Below are positions 43,936-52,655 of a stretch of 64,000 bases of DNA, in pieces; within the stretch, counting starts at the first letter, position 1, and the number at the start of each line of letters is the position of its first letter. The translations under genes were made by a program, and so were the position numbers. Source of the stretch: DASYXT01 sp035934555. Its GTDB lineage: Bacteria; Verrucomicrobiota; Verrucomicrobiia; Limisphaerales; UBA8199. A model generated the notes under the pieces. It was not told the DNA's origin and did no database searches. It was given only the letters and a program-made list of their open reading frames with translations. The stretch covers positions 77,674 through 141,673 of the forward strand of contig DASYXT010000128.1 of NCBI GenBank assembly GCA_035934555.1. Direction: 5' to 3'.

Positions 43936-44421
43936 TCAGTTGGCGACCTCCGGCAACACCGCCGGGCTCTGCGGCAGCAGCCGCGGCGGCAACATCACGA
44001 TCAACAACCAGAACGACTCTATCGACTGCACCACCCGGAGAAACTGTTGGAAATCCACGGGCTTGGTAATGTAACAATTGGCGTGAAGGTTGTAAGCCCG
44101 CAACACATCCTGCTCCGCCTTGGAAGTGGTCAGCACCACCACCGGGATCGACTTCAGGACCGGGTCGGCTTTGATCTCAGCGAGCACTTCGCGGCCGTCT
44201 TTCCGCGGCAGGTTCAGGTCCAACATGATCAGATCCGGCCGGGGCGCTTTCGTGAAGGCGCCGCGGCGTTGCAGAAAATCCATCGCCTCGACGCCGTCTT
44301 CCACCACCGAGAGGTGGTTGCGCACTTTGGCCTCGCGCAGCGCTTCCAGCGTCAACTCGGTATCACTGGGGCTATCTTCCACCAGCAGAATCTCTACAGG
44401 TCGGCCGTCGTCTGATTTCAT
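43936..44421 (-). CDS. Rcp1-type single-domain response regulator
   Basis: 161 aa from ATG 44421. Receiver with LVEDSPSDTEL, phospho-acceptor Asp in PDLIMLDLNLPRKDG, VVVLTTSKAEQ and CYITKPVDFQQFL: the insert-bearing type linked to Rcp1 and other regulators paired with PAS/GAF/phytochrome-like kinases. Its start overlaps the stop of the PAS-PAS-GAF kinase by 4 bp, so that kinase is its likely partner. Ends with a short hydrophobic tail. Confidence 0.9.
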   Translation of the reverse strand: MKSDDGRPVEILLVEDSPSDTELTLEALREAKVRNHLSVVEDGVEAMDFLQRRGAFTKAPRPDLIMLDLNLPRKDGREVLAEIKADPVLKSIPVVVLTTSKAEQDVLRAYNLHANCYITKPVDFQQFLRVVQSIESFWLLIVMLPPRLLPQSPAVLPEVAN

Positions 44422-46661
44422 ACATTCGAGGGTTGCGGGATGGAAAAGAAAAAACTCGAGCCTTGCCCGGGTTGCGATTCGACCCAGATCGAGCCCGCGT
44501 GGCGCTCGACGATTTTCTTGCAAATAGCCAGCCCGATACCCGTCCCGGCATAATGCCGGCGCGTGTGCAGACGCTGAAAGATTTGAAAAATGCGCTCGTA
44601 ATACTTCGGTTCAATGCCGATGCCGTTGTCGCGAACGGATATCACCCAGCGGTCAGACTCGGCACGCCCGGCGACATGGATGCGGGGCGGCCGGTCGCTG
44701 CGGAACTTCACGGCGTTGCCCAGCAAATTCTGGAACAACTGCACCATCTGGGTCGCATCGACGCGCAACGTCGGCAACGGCTCGCAAGTGACAATTGCCT
44801 GGGCGGCGCGGATGCTCGCCTGCAGATTCCTTACGGCGTCGCGGAAAAGCAGGTTGAGGTCGGCTTCCGCCAGGACGGGGGGCTGTGTGCCCAGCCGGGA
44901 AAAAGTCAGGAGGTCATTAATCAGCCGCTCCATGCGGGCGGCGCCGTCTGCCGCCCCGGCAATGTACTCCAGCGCCTTGGGGTCCAGGCCGTCGGGAAAC
45001 CGCAACTGCAATAACCGAACGTAGCCCCCAACCGCTCGCAGCGGTTCCTGCAAATCGTGCGAAGCCACGTAGGCAAATTGTTCCAGGTCACGGTTCGAAC
45101 GTTCCAGTTCCTGGGCGGTTTGCTGAAGCGACTCCTGCGCGCGCCGGCGTTCGGCAATCTGGAGTTGCAGCAGGCGATTGGCGGCTTCCAATTCCATCGT
45201 CCGTTGCTGCACCTTCTCCTCGAGCTTCTCGCGATAAGTCACCAACTCGGCTTCGGCCTGGAACCGGTGCACGGCCTCGCCGATCAATGGCGTCATGGAT
45301 TCGATGAATTCGACCATTGGCGCAGGAAACTGCCCGCGGCGCCGGTCGGCCATATGAATCACCCCGAGCACCGTATCATGATAGCGGAGCGGAATCACAG
45401 CCAGGGACGCAAACCCGAATCGAGCGCAGTTGCCCCGATACTGAACCTGGTGTTCCTCGGCCAATCGCGGCAGAAAAGTCTGAATATCATCGGAGCGGAA
45501 CGAACCGCCCCGGGTGAGCAGCGGCTGGTCGGAAACCACAAATGATTGATTGAGCGCGCGCGCGCAGCAGCAGGTGTCATGGTCGGTCGAGAGGCACTTC
45601 TCCAACTCGAAAAACTCCGGCTCGAACCCGGCGGAGACGACGTAAGGCAACGCGTGCTCATGCGCAAGGCGGATTCCGAGCGCGTCGCACCCGCTCCATT
45701 GCTGCAGCACCTGCAACACCCCTTCCAGGTATTCCTTCAACGTAACCTTCTGCACGAATAGCCCCAGCAACGCGTTGGTGAACTCCCTGCGCCGCTCCGC
45801 TTCTTTGCGCTCCGTGATATCCACGCAGATGCCGATCCATTCCCGGATGTCTCGGCGGTCGTCCAGCACCGGCACACCCCGCACACCCACATACCGGTAT
45901 TCGCCATCCGCACGCCGCAACCGGTACTCCGTCACATAAAGCGCGCGCGTCGCGACGGCTTTGGACCAGGTCTCCATCACCGCCGGGCGGTCGTCAGGAT
46001 GGACCGCCTCCAGCCAGCCTGCTCCCTCATATTCCTGCCGGCTCTGGCCCGTAAACCCCTGCCACGTCGGCAACTCCTCCACAATTTGTCCCTCGGGACT
46101 GGTGATCCAGACGACCTGAGCGGTCGCCGTGACCAGCGAACGATACCGTGCTTCGTTTTCCAGCAACGCCGTTTCCATTCGCTTGCGCAACGTCACATCC
46201 CTTAGCGATAACACCAGAAACTCGACCTCGCCTCGACCGCCGCACACCGGCACCAGCGTCCAATCCCAATACGTCACCCCCCAATCGGGGTGATCGGGAA
46301 AGCGAAACGCCTTGGCCGAAACCTGGTACGGCTTGCGGCTCTGCACCACTTCCCGGAAAATCGCTTCGTTCTCCGGGTGCGGATAGAACTCAAAATGGTT
46401 GTGGCCGAAAAACTCCTCAACACCTCGGCCGCAAGCACGGGCATAGACTTCATTGACGCGGAGGAAATTGAACTGCGGGTCAAGAAGAACGAGGCAATCC
46501 AGAGAGTGTTCGAAGAAGGCCTCGAGCAATCCCAGTTGCCGGCGTGGATCATCCGAGGGGGCTTTGCCCGAACTGCCGAGCGCCTTCGCACTCCGCCGCG
46601 GCAAACGACTCGCCCCGCCCTCGGTTGAACGCGAAATGGACTTGAGCGCCTTGGAGCTCAT
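44418..46661 (-). CDS. PAS-PAS-GAF sensor histidine kinase
   Basis: 747 aa, cytoplasmic. PAS 1 (about 45-160), PAS 2 with PAC (about 165-290; GYR-type core YRLRRADGEYRYVGVRG), GAF (about 295-470; LPYVVSAGFEPEFFELE, HDTCCCARALNQ), coiled linker, HisKA with the phospho-His in FAYVASHDLQEPLRAVG (about 550), N box LLGNAVKFRSDRP, DNGIGIEPKY and GTGIGLAICKK. The ASHDLQEPL motif marks the phytochrome/bacteriophytochrome-like kinase group, but no bilin-type cysteine or PHY domain was seen. Several cysteines in the GAF region (DTCCCA) could bind a cofactor. First gene of the signalling operon running to 41969. Confidence 0.92.
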   Translation of the reverse strand: MSSKALKSISRSTEGGASRLPRRSAKALGSSGKAPSDDPRRQLGLLEAFFEHSLDCLVLLDPQFNFLRVNEVYARACGRGVEEFFGHNHFEFYPHPENEAIFREVVQSRKPYQVSAKAFRFPDHPDWGVTYWDWTLVPVCGGRGEVEFLVLSLRDVTLRKRMETALLENEARYRSLVTATAQVVWITSPEGQIVEELPTWQGFTGQSRQEYEGAGWLEAVHPDDRPAVMETWSKAVATRALYVTEYRLRRADGEYRYVGVRGVPVLDDRRDIREWIGICVDITERKEAERRREFTNALLGLFVQKVTLKEYLEGVLQVLQQWSGCDALGIRLAHEHALPYVVSAGFEPEFFELEKCLSTDHDTCCCARALNQSFVVSDQPLLTRGGSFRSDDIQTFLPRLAEEHQVQYRGNCARFGFASLAVIPLRYHDTVLGVIHMADRRRGQFPAPMVEFIESMTPLIGEAVHRFQAEAELVTYREKLEEKVQQRTMELEAANRLLQLQIAERRRAQESLQQTAQELERSNRDLEQFAYVASHDLQEPLRAVGGYVRLLQLRFPDGLDPKALEYIAGAADGAARMERLINDLLTFSRLGTQPPVLAEADLNLLFRDAVRNLQASIRAAQAIVTCEPLPTLRVDATQMVQLFQNLLGNAVKFRSDRPPRIHVAGRAESDRWVISVRDNGIGIEPKYYERIFQIFQRLHTRRHYAGTGIGLAICKKIVERHAGSIWVESQPGQGSSFFFSIPQPSNV

Positions 46662-46837
46662 CGAAGGTGCAGACCAACTCGGATTACCACGCTGGACAAT
46701 GCCAGTTCATACAACTCGCATTGTTACCAAAGCATAATGATTGTCAATGAAAACCGAGGACCCAGGAATGGGTCCAGCGGTCACTGCGACAGCACAAATG
46801 AGGCCTGGGGATCATATCCCCCAGCGGGTTCGTGTTC

Positions 46838-47353
46838 CTAATCAGTAACCAATTCAGGTCGAGCATTCCTGGGTCGCTGCAACCCCCTGACCAATCCACC
46901 CCAAAAACCCAGGCGGTTCGGCGCCACGGCTTCCTCGATGATTTCCTTGAGGTCCAACAACCGCCGAACCTCCGCCTTCACGTTGTCGATCACCAATGGA
47001 CGGCTAAACACCGCGTCGGCGCCGGTTTCCAGCAACACCATTTCGTTCTCTGGGGAATTTGCCAGCACGAGCAACGGTGTGCCACACCCGCTCTTGATCC
47101 GATGTAAAACTTCCGCCACGTCCGATAGCTCCACCCAGGGTGTTCGGCGCCCAGGTTCATTTTCTAAATTCTCAGCAGCCACAATGATCAAATCAAACGC
47201 CCCTGAGCAGCCCAACCGTTGGAACTGCTCCAGGCGGCTGGTGCGAACGCATTCCACCGCCGCCTGGTCATAACACACATCCAACACCGCCGCTTCCAAC
47301 AGGTTCGAGGTCCTACGTTCGGCATTACCCAATAACAGATTCACTTTGCGCAT
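46838..47353 (-). CDS. Receiver-like protein lacking the phospho-acceptor Asp
   Basis: 171 aa from ATG 47353. The fold pattern follows a receiver (beta strand FDLIIVAAENLENEP, then IKSGCGTPLLVLANSPEN and AVFSRPLVIDNV), but the strand-3 position that should carry Asp reads Ala (IIVAAEN), and the conserved Lys is Arg (SRPL). It may be a phosphorylation-independent pseudo-receiver. Separate from the kinase operon by about 180 bp. Confidence 0.65.
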   Translation of the reverse strand: MRKVNLLLGNAERRTSNLLEAAVLDVCYDQAAVECVRTSRLEQFQRLGCSGAFDLIIVAAENLENEPGRRTPWVELSDVAEVLHRIKSGCGTPLLVLANSPENEMVLLETGADAVFSRPLVIDNVKAEVRRLLDLKEIIEEAVAPNRLGFWGGLVRGLQRPRNARPELVTD

Positions 47354-47547
47354 AGCATTCTCGCGCTTCAAAGAGCAATGGCGTTGCCAACTCAGAAATG
47401 CGAATGAGCATGCTAACCTGGACTAATGCAGCGGCTGTCCATTTACTGGACATTTCAACGTTGCGACACCACTTGCGGACATTATCCTTCAGGCCTCCGG
47501 CAAGTGAGACGTGCAGCGGCAAGCTGGCCGCAGGCAAGAACAATGCT

Positions 47548-47754
47548 ATGACCGATGACGAACAAAAAATAATGGGCTTCCTGGCCTCGAGTCCCGAGTC
47601 GTTCTTTGCGCGCAAGGAGATTGCCCGCCGTGCCGTCAAACGGGAGGTGTACGAGCAAAACCCCCATTGGGCGGCTCCGGCGTTGGCCTCGCTGGTAATG
47701 ATGGGAAAACTCGAGCAGAACAGCAGCGGCGCCTACCGCTTGAAGCAGAGCTAG
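47548..47754 (+). CDS. Small winged-helix-like protein
   Basis: 68 aa from ATG 47548. A compact helix-turn-helix/wing pattern: IMGFLASSPESFFARKEIAR, then WAAPALASLVMMGKLEQN and GAYRLK. This resembles DNA-binding wHTH folds such as the SelB-C or FaeA types; no family is certain. An in-frame upstream start would add 50 residues of poor quality. It is 22 bp ahead of tlyA. Confidence 0.6.
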   Translation: MTDDEQKIMGFLASSPESFFARKEIARRAVKREVYEQNPHWAAPALASLVMMGKLEQNSSGAYRLKQS

Positions 47755-47776
47755 CGTTAAATGGAACCGTCCCGCC

Positions 47777-48520
47777 GTGACCCGAATTGACCAGGCGCTA
47801 GTCGAGCGCGGCTTATGCGAGAGTCGCGAAAAGGCCAAGCGCGCGATCATGGCCGGCCAGGTCCGGGTGAATGGACAAGTCGCGCACAAACCCAGCGAGA
47901 CAATTGCTCCCACCGCTCTCCTCGAACTAACCGCCGGGGAGAAGTTCGTCAGCCGCGGCGGGCTCAAGCTCGAACACGCGCTCGAACAGTTCCGCCTCGA
48001 CGTGCGCGGATTGAGAACTCTGGATCTCGGCGCTTCCACTGGGGGGTTTACCGACTGTCTGCTGCAACGCGGCGCGGCCCAGGTCTATGCGGTTGATGTC
48101 GGTCAAGGGCAGTTGGCGTGGAAGTTGCGCCGCGATCCGCGCGTGGTCGTGATGGAGCGGACCAATGCGCGAGAGTTAACGCCGGCCAGTTTTCCTTCGC
48201 CATTCAACCCACTCGACCTGGCGGTGTGCGATTGCTCCTTCATCTCGCTGCGCAAAATCCTCCCTGCCGCGGTTGCATTGCTGGCAGCTTCGGCTAAGAT
48301 CGTCGCGCTCGTCAAACCGCAGTTCGAGGCGGGCAAGGCCGAGGCCGACAAAGGCGCGGGCGTGATTCGCGATCCCGCCATTCACCAGCGCGTGTTGCGC
48401 GAGCTCGAGGCCTTTGCGAATGGACAACCCGGCTTGCGCTGGCGGGCGGCCATTGAGTCGCCTCTCCTGGGTCCCGCCGGAAATAAAGAATTTCTCGCAC
48501 TGATTGAAAAAACAGGCTGA
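47777..48520 (+). CDS. tlyA: TlyA-family rRNA 2'-O-methyltransferase
   Basis: 247 aa from GTG 47777. An S4 RNA-binding domain (1-65; RIDQALVERGLCESREKAKR, AGQVRVNGQ) precedes an FtsJ/RrmJ-type methyltransferase (LDLGASTGGFTDCLLQRGA, CDCSFISLRKIL, LVKPQFEAGK). The family methylates 16S/23S rRNA; homologues are also called hemolysin A. Length is usual. The nadK gene overlaps its last 17 bp, so the two are co-translated. Confidence 0.93.
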   Translation: MTRIDQALVERGLCESREKAKRAIMAGQVRVNGQVAHKPSETIAPTALLELTAGEKFVSRGGLKLEHALEQFRLDVRGLRTLDLGASTGGFTDCLLQRGAAQVYAVDVGQGQLAWKLRRDPRVVVMERTNARELTPASFPSPFNPLDLAVCDCSFISLRKILPAAVALLAASAKIVALVKPQFEAGKAEADKGAGVIRDPAIHQRVLRELEAFANGQPGLRWRAAIESPLLGPAGNKEFLALIEKTG

Positions 48521-49397
48521 CAAGCTCAGGCGCATCGGGATAACCGGCAATTCAGAAAAGGCCGCCTGTGCCGATTTGGTCCGGCAGGCGGCGCGGAGGA
48601 TTTTGGGTGCAGGCCGTGAGCTGTTTTGTGAGCAGGCCACCGCCGCCTGGAGTGGCACACACGCGCGCACCTGCCCCGACGTTCGCACGCTGGCCCAAAC
48701 CGTGGACCTGCTGCTGGTGTTTGGAGGCGATGGAACGATCCTGCGCGTGGCGCGCGCCATCGCCGGGTCCCAGACTCCCATCCTGGGCATTAACATCGGC
48801 AGCCTGGGGTTCCTCACCGCGGTCCCTTCGGACCAACTGGTGCCGGCGCTGCGGCGCGTCTGGCTGGGTGAATTCACCTTCGAATCCCGCGTGCTGCTCC
48901 AGGCTCGCGGGACCTGCCAGAAGCGAGCAACCGAGCAAACTGCGCTCAACGACTTCGTCATCAGCCGCGGCATCGCCTCCCGTCTTATCGAACTGGAAGT
49001 GCGCGTGGACGACCAACCGCTGACCCGTTACCGCTGTGATGGGTTGATCGTCAGCTCGCCAACAGGCTCAACGGCCTATTCGTTGGCCGCCGGCGGCGCC
49101 GTCGTCGTGCCCACTGCACCGGTGCTCCAAATCACCCCGATTTGCCCGCACACGCTTTCGAATCGCTCGTTGGTGGTGCCGCTCGACGCCAGGATTAACA
49201 TTCGTGCGATCAGCAAAAAGCCCGCGACCATCCTCAGCGCCGACGGGCAGGTCGTCACGGAACTGGCGCCGGACGATTCGCTCATGATTACCCGCAGCCG
49301 TCGTGCGGTCCGTCTGATGCACCTGGCCGGCAGCTCCTTTTACGATACCCTTCGGCGCAAACTGCATTGGCGCGGCGCCACCGTCGGACCATGGTAA
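48504..49397 (+). CDS. nadK: NAD kinase
   Basis: 297 aa. The start is TTG 48504 (no ATG or GTG fits); it lies inside tlyA. Makes NADP from NAD with ATP or polyphosphate. Motifs: the GGDGT nucleotide-binding loop (VFGGDGTILRVAR), NIGSLGFLT, TALNDFVISR, and DGLIVSSPTGSTAYSLAAGG. Length and motif order fit bacterial PpnK. Ends overlapping the LacI-type gene by 7 bp. Confidence 0.94.
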   Translation: MKKQADKLRRIGITGNSEKAACADLVRQAARRILGAGRELFCEQATAAWSGTHARTCPDVRTLAQTVDLLLVFGGDGTILRVARAIAGSQTPILGINIGSLGFLTAVPSDQLVPALRRVWLGEFTFESRVLLQARGTCQKRATEQTALNDFVISRGIASRLIELEVRVDDQPLTRYRCDGLIVSSPTGSTAYSLAAGGAVVVPTAPVLQITPICPHTLSNRSLVVPLDARINIRAISKKPATILSADGQVVTELAPDDSLMITRSRRAVRLMHLAGSSFYDTLRRKLHWRGATVGPW

Positions 49398-50437
49398 CGC
49401 TCAAGGACATCGCACAGCAGGCGGGCCTCTCGGTGATGACCGTCTCCCGCTGCTTGCGCGACGAACCGGACGCCTCAGCGCAGACCAAAGCCCGGGTCAA
49501 GCTCCTGGCCCAACAGATGGGTTATTTGGCGGATTCAACCGCCCAGGGCTTACGTACGCGAACGAGCCGCTTGCTCGGGCTCGTCATCCCCTCGCTGGCG
49601 AATCCCATTTTTGCGCGCATCGTCCTCGCGGTACAGGAACGCGCCTACGATCTTGGGTACGATTTGTTGCTGGGCTATACGTTTTATCTCCCCGAGCGCG
49701 AAGAGGCCTGCGTCCGCCGCTTCCTATCCCGGCGCATCGATGGCCTGCTGATTTCCCCCGCTTATCGCATTGCCAGCGAAGCCCCGATCTATAAGGAATT
49801 GCAGGCCCGGAAGATCCCGACCGTCGTGCTCGGACATGCCGTACCCTTTTGCCAACCGTTCGTCAACGTCGCGTGCGATGATGCCCTCGGCGGTTTCCTG
49901 CTCACGGAACATTTACTGAAGCTGGGGCATAAACGCATTGCCTTCCTGGCCGGACCGTCGGCCACACCCTGGAGCCAACTGCGTTTCGAAGGCTACCGCC
50001 GCGCGCTGCGCGAAGCGGGCCTGGACGTGGACGATCGGTTGGTCTTCCAAGCCGGGCGCACGATGGAAGACGGTTCGAAGGCGGCCCTGCAAATGATCGC
50101 GGAAGGGTGCACCGCGACCGCGGTTCAAGCCGCTAATGACCTCGTCGCCGCAGGCTGCGCTGAGGTGTTTCTCAAACAAAACATCAAAATCCCCGAGGAC
50201 CTTTCGATTGTGGGCTTCGGCAATACCCTCGTGAGCGAGTATTACCGGGTCCCCCTGACCACCGTCAATCAACCCAAACACCGGCTCGGCATGGCGGCAA
50301 TGGATTCCATGACCGCCTTGCTCCGGGGAGACACCCCCGAAGCCCGGCGCCTGCCCGTCGAACTGGTCCAGCGCGCCAGCAGCGGCATCCCTCCTGCTAC
50401 TCCTGCTGTCAGGCGCTTAAAGACGCCCGAAGCATAA
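49391..50437 (+). CDS. LacI-family transcriptional regulator
   Basis: 348 aa from ATG 49391, which begins the standard helix-turn-helix (VTLKDIAQQAGLSVMTVSRC) followed by the hinge (RTSRLLGLVIPS) and a periplasmic-binding-protein-like effector domain (IDGLLISPAYR, CDDALGGFLLTEHLLKLGH, IAFLAGPS, EDLSIVGFGN). A sugar or sugar-derivative inducer is expected, consistent with the nearby hydrolase genes, although none is adjacent. Its ATG overlaps the nadK stop. Confidence 0.94.
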   Translation: MVTLKDIAQQAGLSVMTVSRCLRDEPDASAQTKARVKLLAQQMGYLADSTAQGLRTRTSRLLGLVIPSLANPIFARIVLAVQERAYDLGYDLLLGYTFYLPEREEACVRRFLSRRIDGLLISPAYRIASEAPIYKELQARKIPTVVLGHAVPFCQPFVNVACDDALGGFLLTEHLLKLGHKRIAFLAGPSATPWSQLRFEGYRRALREAGLDVDDRLVFQAGRTMEDGSKAALQMIAEGCTATAVQAANDLVAAGCAEVFLKQNIKIPEDLSIVGFGNTLVSEYYRVPLTTVNQPKHRLGMAAMDSMTALLRGDTPEARRLPVELVQRASSGIPPATPAVRRLKTPEA

Positions 50438-50441
50438 CATT

Positions 50442-50864
50442 ATGAAACGTATTCTCACTATCCTGCTGATCGGGTTGGGTGTGGCTGGTGTCCTGTGGGT
50501 GGCTCAAGGTTGGACATATAAGCACACCGACCCCAAAGTAGCCAAATTCAACGCCGATTGCGACAACCTGATCATGGGCATCCAGCAATATCGGGAGTTT
50601 GTCGGCACCTATCCCACCGGCAACAATGCCCAGATCACCAAAGCGCTCCTGGGGCAAACCGAGAAGAAAGTGCTCATCCTGGCGGTGCGCCGGAGCGACT
50701 TGAATGACAAAGGCGAGATCGTCGATCCCTGGGGCACCCCGCTCCAATTCTATTTCTCGCATAACGAGGTGCTAATTCGCTCCGCCGGCCCCAATAAGGT
50801 CTGGGAAGACAGCGCCACCGCCAGCGCCGACGATCTATACCGTTGCGCCGGGAAGGAAAAGTAA
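50442..50864 (+). CDS. Membrane-anchored GspG-C-like protein
   Basis: 140 aa. A single N-terminal hydrophobic segment (ILTILLIGLGVAGVLWVA) replaces the prepilin signal; no G/F-T-L-I-E-L site is present. The rest resembles the C-terminal domain of the type II secretion major pseudopilin (YREFVGTYPTGNNAQITKAL, DPWGTPLQFYF, VLIRSAGPNKVWED). It is 4 bp after the LacI gene, so both are probably on one transcript. Confidence 0.75.
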   Translation: MKRILTILLIGLGVAGVLWVAQGWTYKHTDPKVAKFNADCDNLIMGIQQYREFVGTYPTGNNAQITKALLGQTEKKVLILAVRRSDLNDKGEIVDPWGTPLQFYFSHNEVLIRSAGPNKVWEDSATASADDLYRCAGKEK

Positions 50865-50882
50865 GACGCACATCTTAACCGC

Positions 50883-52049
50883 TCAAGGCTGGACATCGCA
50901 CGTCCGAGCGTGGACTTTTGGCGTGCTCCACGCCGCCACGAACATCCCATTCCCGCCGAAGTCCTGCGGCCGTAACCACAACTGAGTACTTGTCGCCGAA
51001 CCCGGCACTAGCGGATTATTCATCAGCGTTGGTTTGAACTCGGGACATTGCTCCTGAAACGCGGCCGCCACGCTCAGCGTTTCCGCCGCCGCCAGCGTGC
51101 ACACCGCATAGATAAGTTTGCCGCCGGGTTTCACAGCCTCCGCCGCCCGCACCAGCAACTGCAACTGCACCCCGCCCAACTCACGCACATCCTTCTGGTC
51201 GGTTGTCCAGCGCGACTGCGGATTGCGCTGCCACGTCCCAATCCCACTGCACGGCGCATCGACCAGCACACCATCGAATCTCGTCCGGGTCGGCAGCCGA
51301 ACAGCGCCATCCCAAAGCGTGCTGCGGTAATTGAATACCCGCGCGCGCGCCGCCCTGCGTTTCAGAATTTTCAATCGCCACTCAGCCCGATCACTGGCCC
51401 AGATGAGCCCCTGGTTTTGCATCAAATCCGCCAAATGCAACGCCTTGCCGCCTTCGCCGGCGCACGCGTCCCACCACATCTGGCCCGGCTGCGGCGTGCA
51501 AACCAGCCCCACCGCTTGCGAGCTGAGGTCCTGCACCTCGAACGCGCCAGTGTGGAATTCCTTTGTCCGGAATAAATCCTTCCGGCCCAGGTACTCGAGG
51601 GCATCGGCCAACGCACCGGCGCCAAACGCGCGACAATCTCCTAGCGCCCTGCCCAGCGCCCTGCCCTGCCCCGGACGCGCTCGCAGCCACAGCTTCGGTT
51701 CGGCCTGAAGCGCGCGCGCCCACTCCGCCGAAACTTCCATCTCCTCTTTGACCCACGCCGGCACAGCTCGCGCCACCAGTTCCGCGTCACTGAAGCTCTG
51801 CGGCTGCTTTTTGAATCGGTCGGCCAGTCCCAACGCCGACTGGAGTTGCGCCTCGATGGCCTGGCTCGCATCGAGCCATCCGCGCCAACGGTAATAGGCG
51901 AACACAGCGTGGCTGATTGGCCCGGCCTCAGCGCGGGAAATCCCTCCGCGGTTCTTCAACTCGTGACGCAACACCTCGTCTGCGGGGTGCTCGCGTGAAG
52001 CCTTGGACAGGATCTGCCCGGCAATCGTCAGGGTTGGGAATGAGGACAT
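50883..52049 (-). CDS. RsmB/NOP2-Sun-type RNA m5C methyltransferase
   Basis: 388 aa. After an N-terminal NusB-like helical region (about 1-120), a SAM-dependent methyltransferase: VQDLSSQAVG, WWDACAGEGGKALHLADLM, LVDAPCSGIGTWQRNP and LIYAVCTLAAAE. The two cysteines in DAPCSG and YAVCTL are the release and nucleophile residues of Nop2/Sun enzymes, which make m5C in rRNA (RsmB acts on 16S C967). Convergent with the gene at 50442; 16 bp downstream of 5-FCL. Confidence 0.9.
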   Translation of the reverse strand: MSSFPTLTIAGQILSKASREHPADEVLRHELKNRGGISRAEAGPISHAVFAYYRWRGWLDASQAIEAQLQSALGLADRFKKQPQSFSDAELVARAVPAWVKEEMEVSAEWARALQAEPKLWLRARPGQGRALGRALGDCRAFGAGALADALEYLGRKDLFRTKEFHTGAFEVQDLSSQAVGLVCTPQPGQMWWDACAGEGGKALHLADLMQNQGLIWASDRAEWRLKILKRRAARARVFNYRSTLWDGAVRLPTRTRFDGVLVDAPCSGIGTWQRNPQSRWTTDQKDVRELGGVQLQLLVRAAEAVKPGGKLIYAVCTLAAAETLSVAAAFQEQCPEFKPTLMNNPLVPGSATSTQLWLRPQDFGGNGMFVAAWSTPKVHARTCDVQP

Positions 52050-52065
52050 TTGCGTTCCGGCGCGC

Positions 52066-52653
52066 TTACACCTGGACCCACCGGGTCGGCGTCAGAATGC
52101 AATGGACGGGTATATCATGCGGTTCGACCGGCACCTCGCGCACGATCTGTTCATCGAACGCGATGCCGCACGTCCGCCCATGCACCGCGCCCAGGATTTG
52201 GTCGTAGAACCCTTTGCCACGTCCCAGCCGGCGACCTTGCAAATCGAACGCCACCCCCGGCACCAGAACAAGGTCAAACCGCAAGAAGGGAACGATCACG
52301 CACCGCTCGCAGGGCTCAAGCACACCGAAGCGCCCGAGCACCAGGTCCGTTTCCGGGTCCTGAACGCGACAGGCGACATAGCCGCCTCCCTCAGGGACAT
52401 AGCGCGGCAGAGCGATCTGCTTGCCGGCAGTCAAGGCCAGGCTCAGCAATGGGGCGATATCCATCTCGTCCGGCAGCGGCGCAAAGGAAAGGACCGACTG
52501 GGCGTTAAGCCAGGCAGGCTGCTGCAGCAATTGCCCAATGGCTTTGGCGGCAGCCCGCGCGCGGTGCGCGGCAACCAGGCGGCCTAACTCGGTGCGAATC
52601 TGTCGGCGCAGCGTCGCTTTATGCCGTCGGATGGTATCTGCTTGAGTGATCAT
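52066..52653 (-). CDS. 5-formyltetrahydrofolate cyclo-ligase
   Basis: 195 aa. Converts 5-formyl-THF to 5,10-methenyl-THF with ATP in one-carbon metabolism. Shows the family segments ATLRRQIRTELGRL (N-terminal helix), SFAPLPDEMDI, LVPGVAFDLQGRRLGRGKGF and YDQIL, with the GRGKGFYD phosphate-binding loop. Length is typical. Two bp separate its start from the rarA stop, so the two are one unit. Confidence 0.92.
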   Translation of the reverse strand: MITQADTIRRHKATLRRQIRTELGRLVAAHRARAAAKAIGQLLQQPAWLNAQSVLSFAPLPDEMDIAPLLSLALTAGKQIALPRYVPEGGGYVACRVQDPETDLVLGRFGVLEPCERCVIVPFLRFDLVLVPGVAFDLQGRRLGRGKGFYDQILGAVHGRTCGIAFDEQIVREVPVEPHDIPVHCILTPTRWVQV

Positions 52654-52655
52654 CT

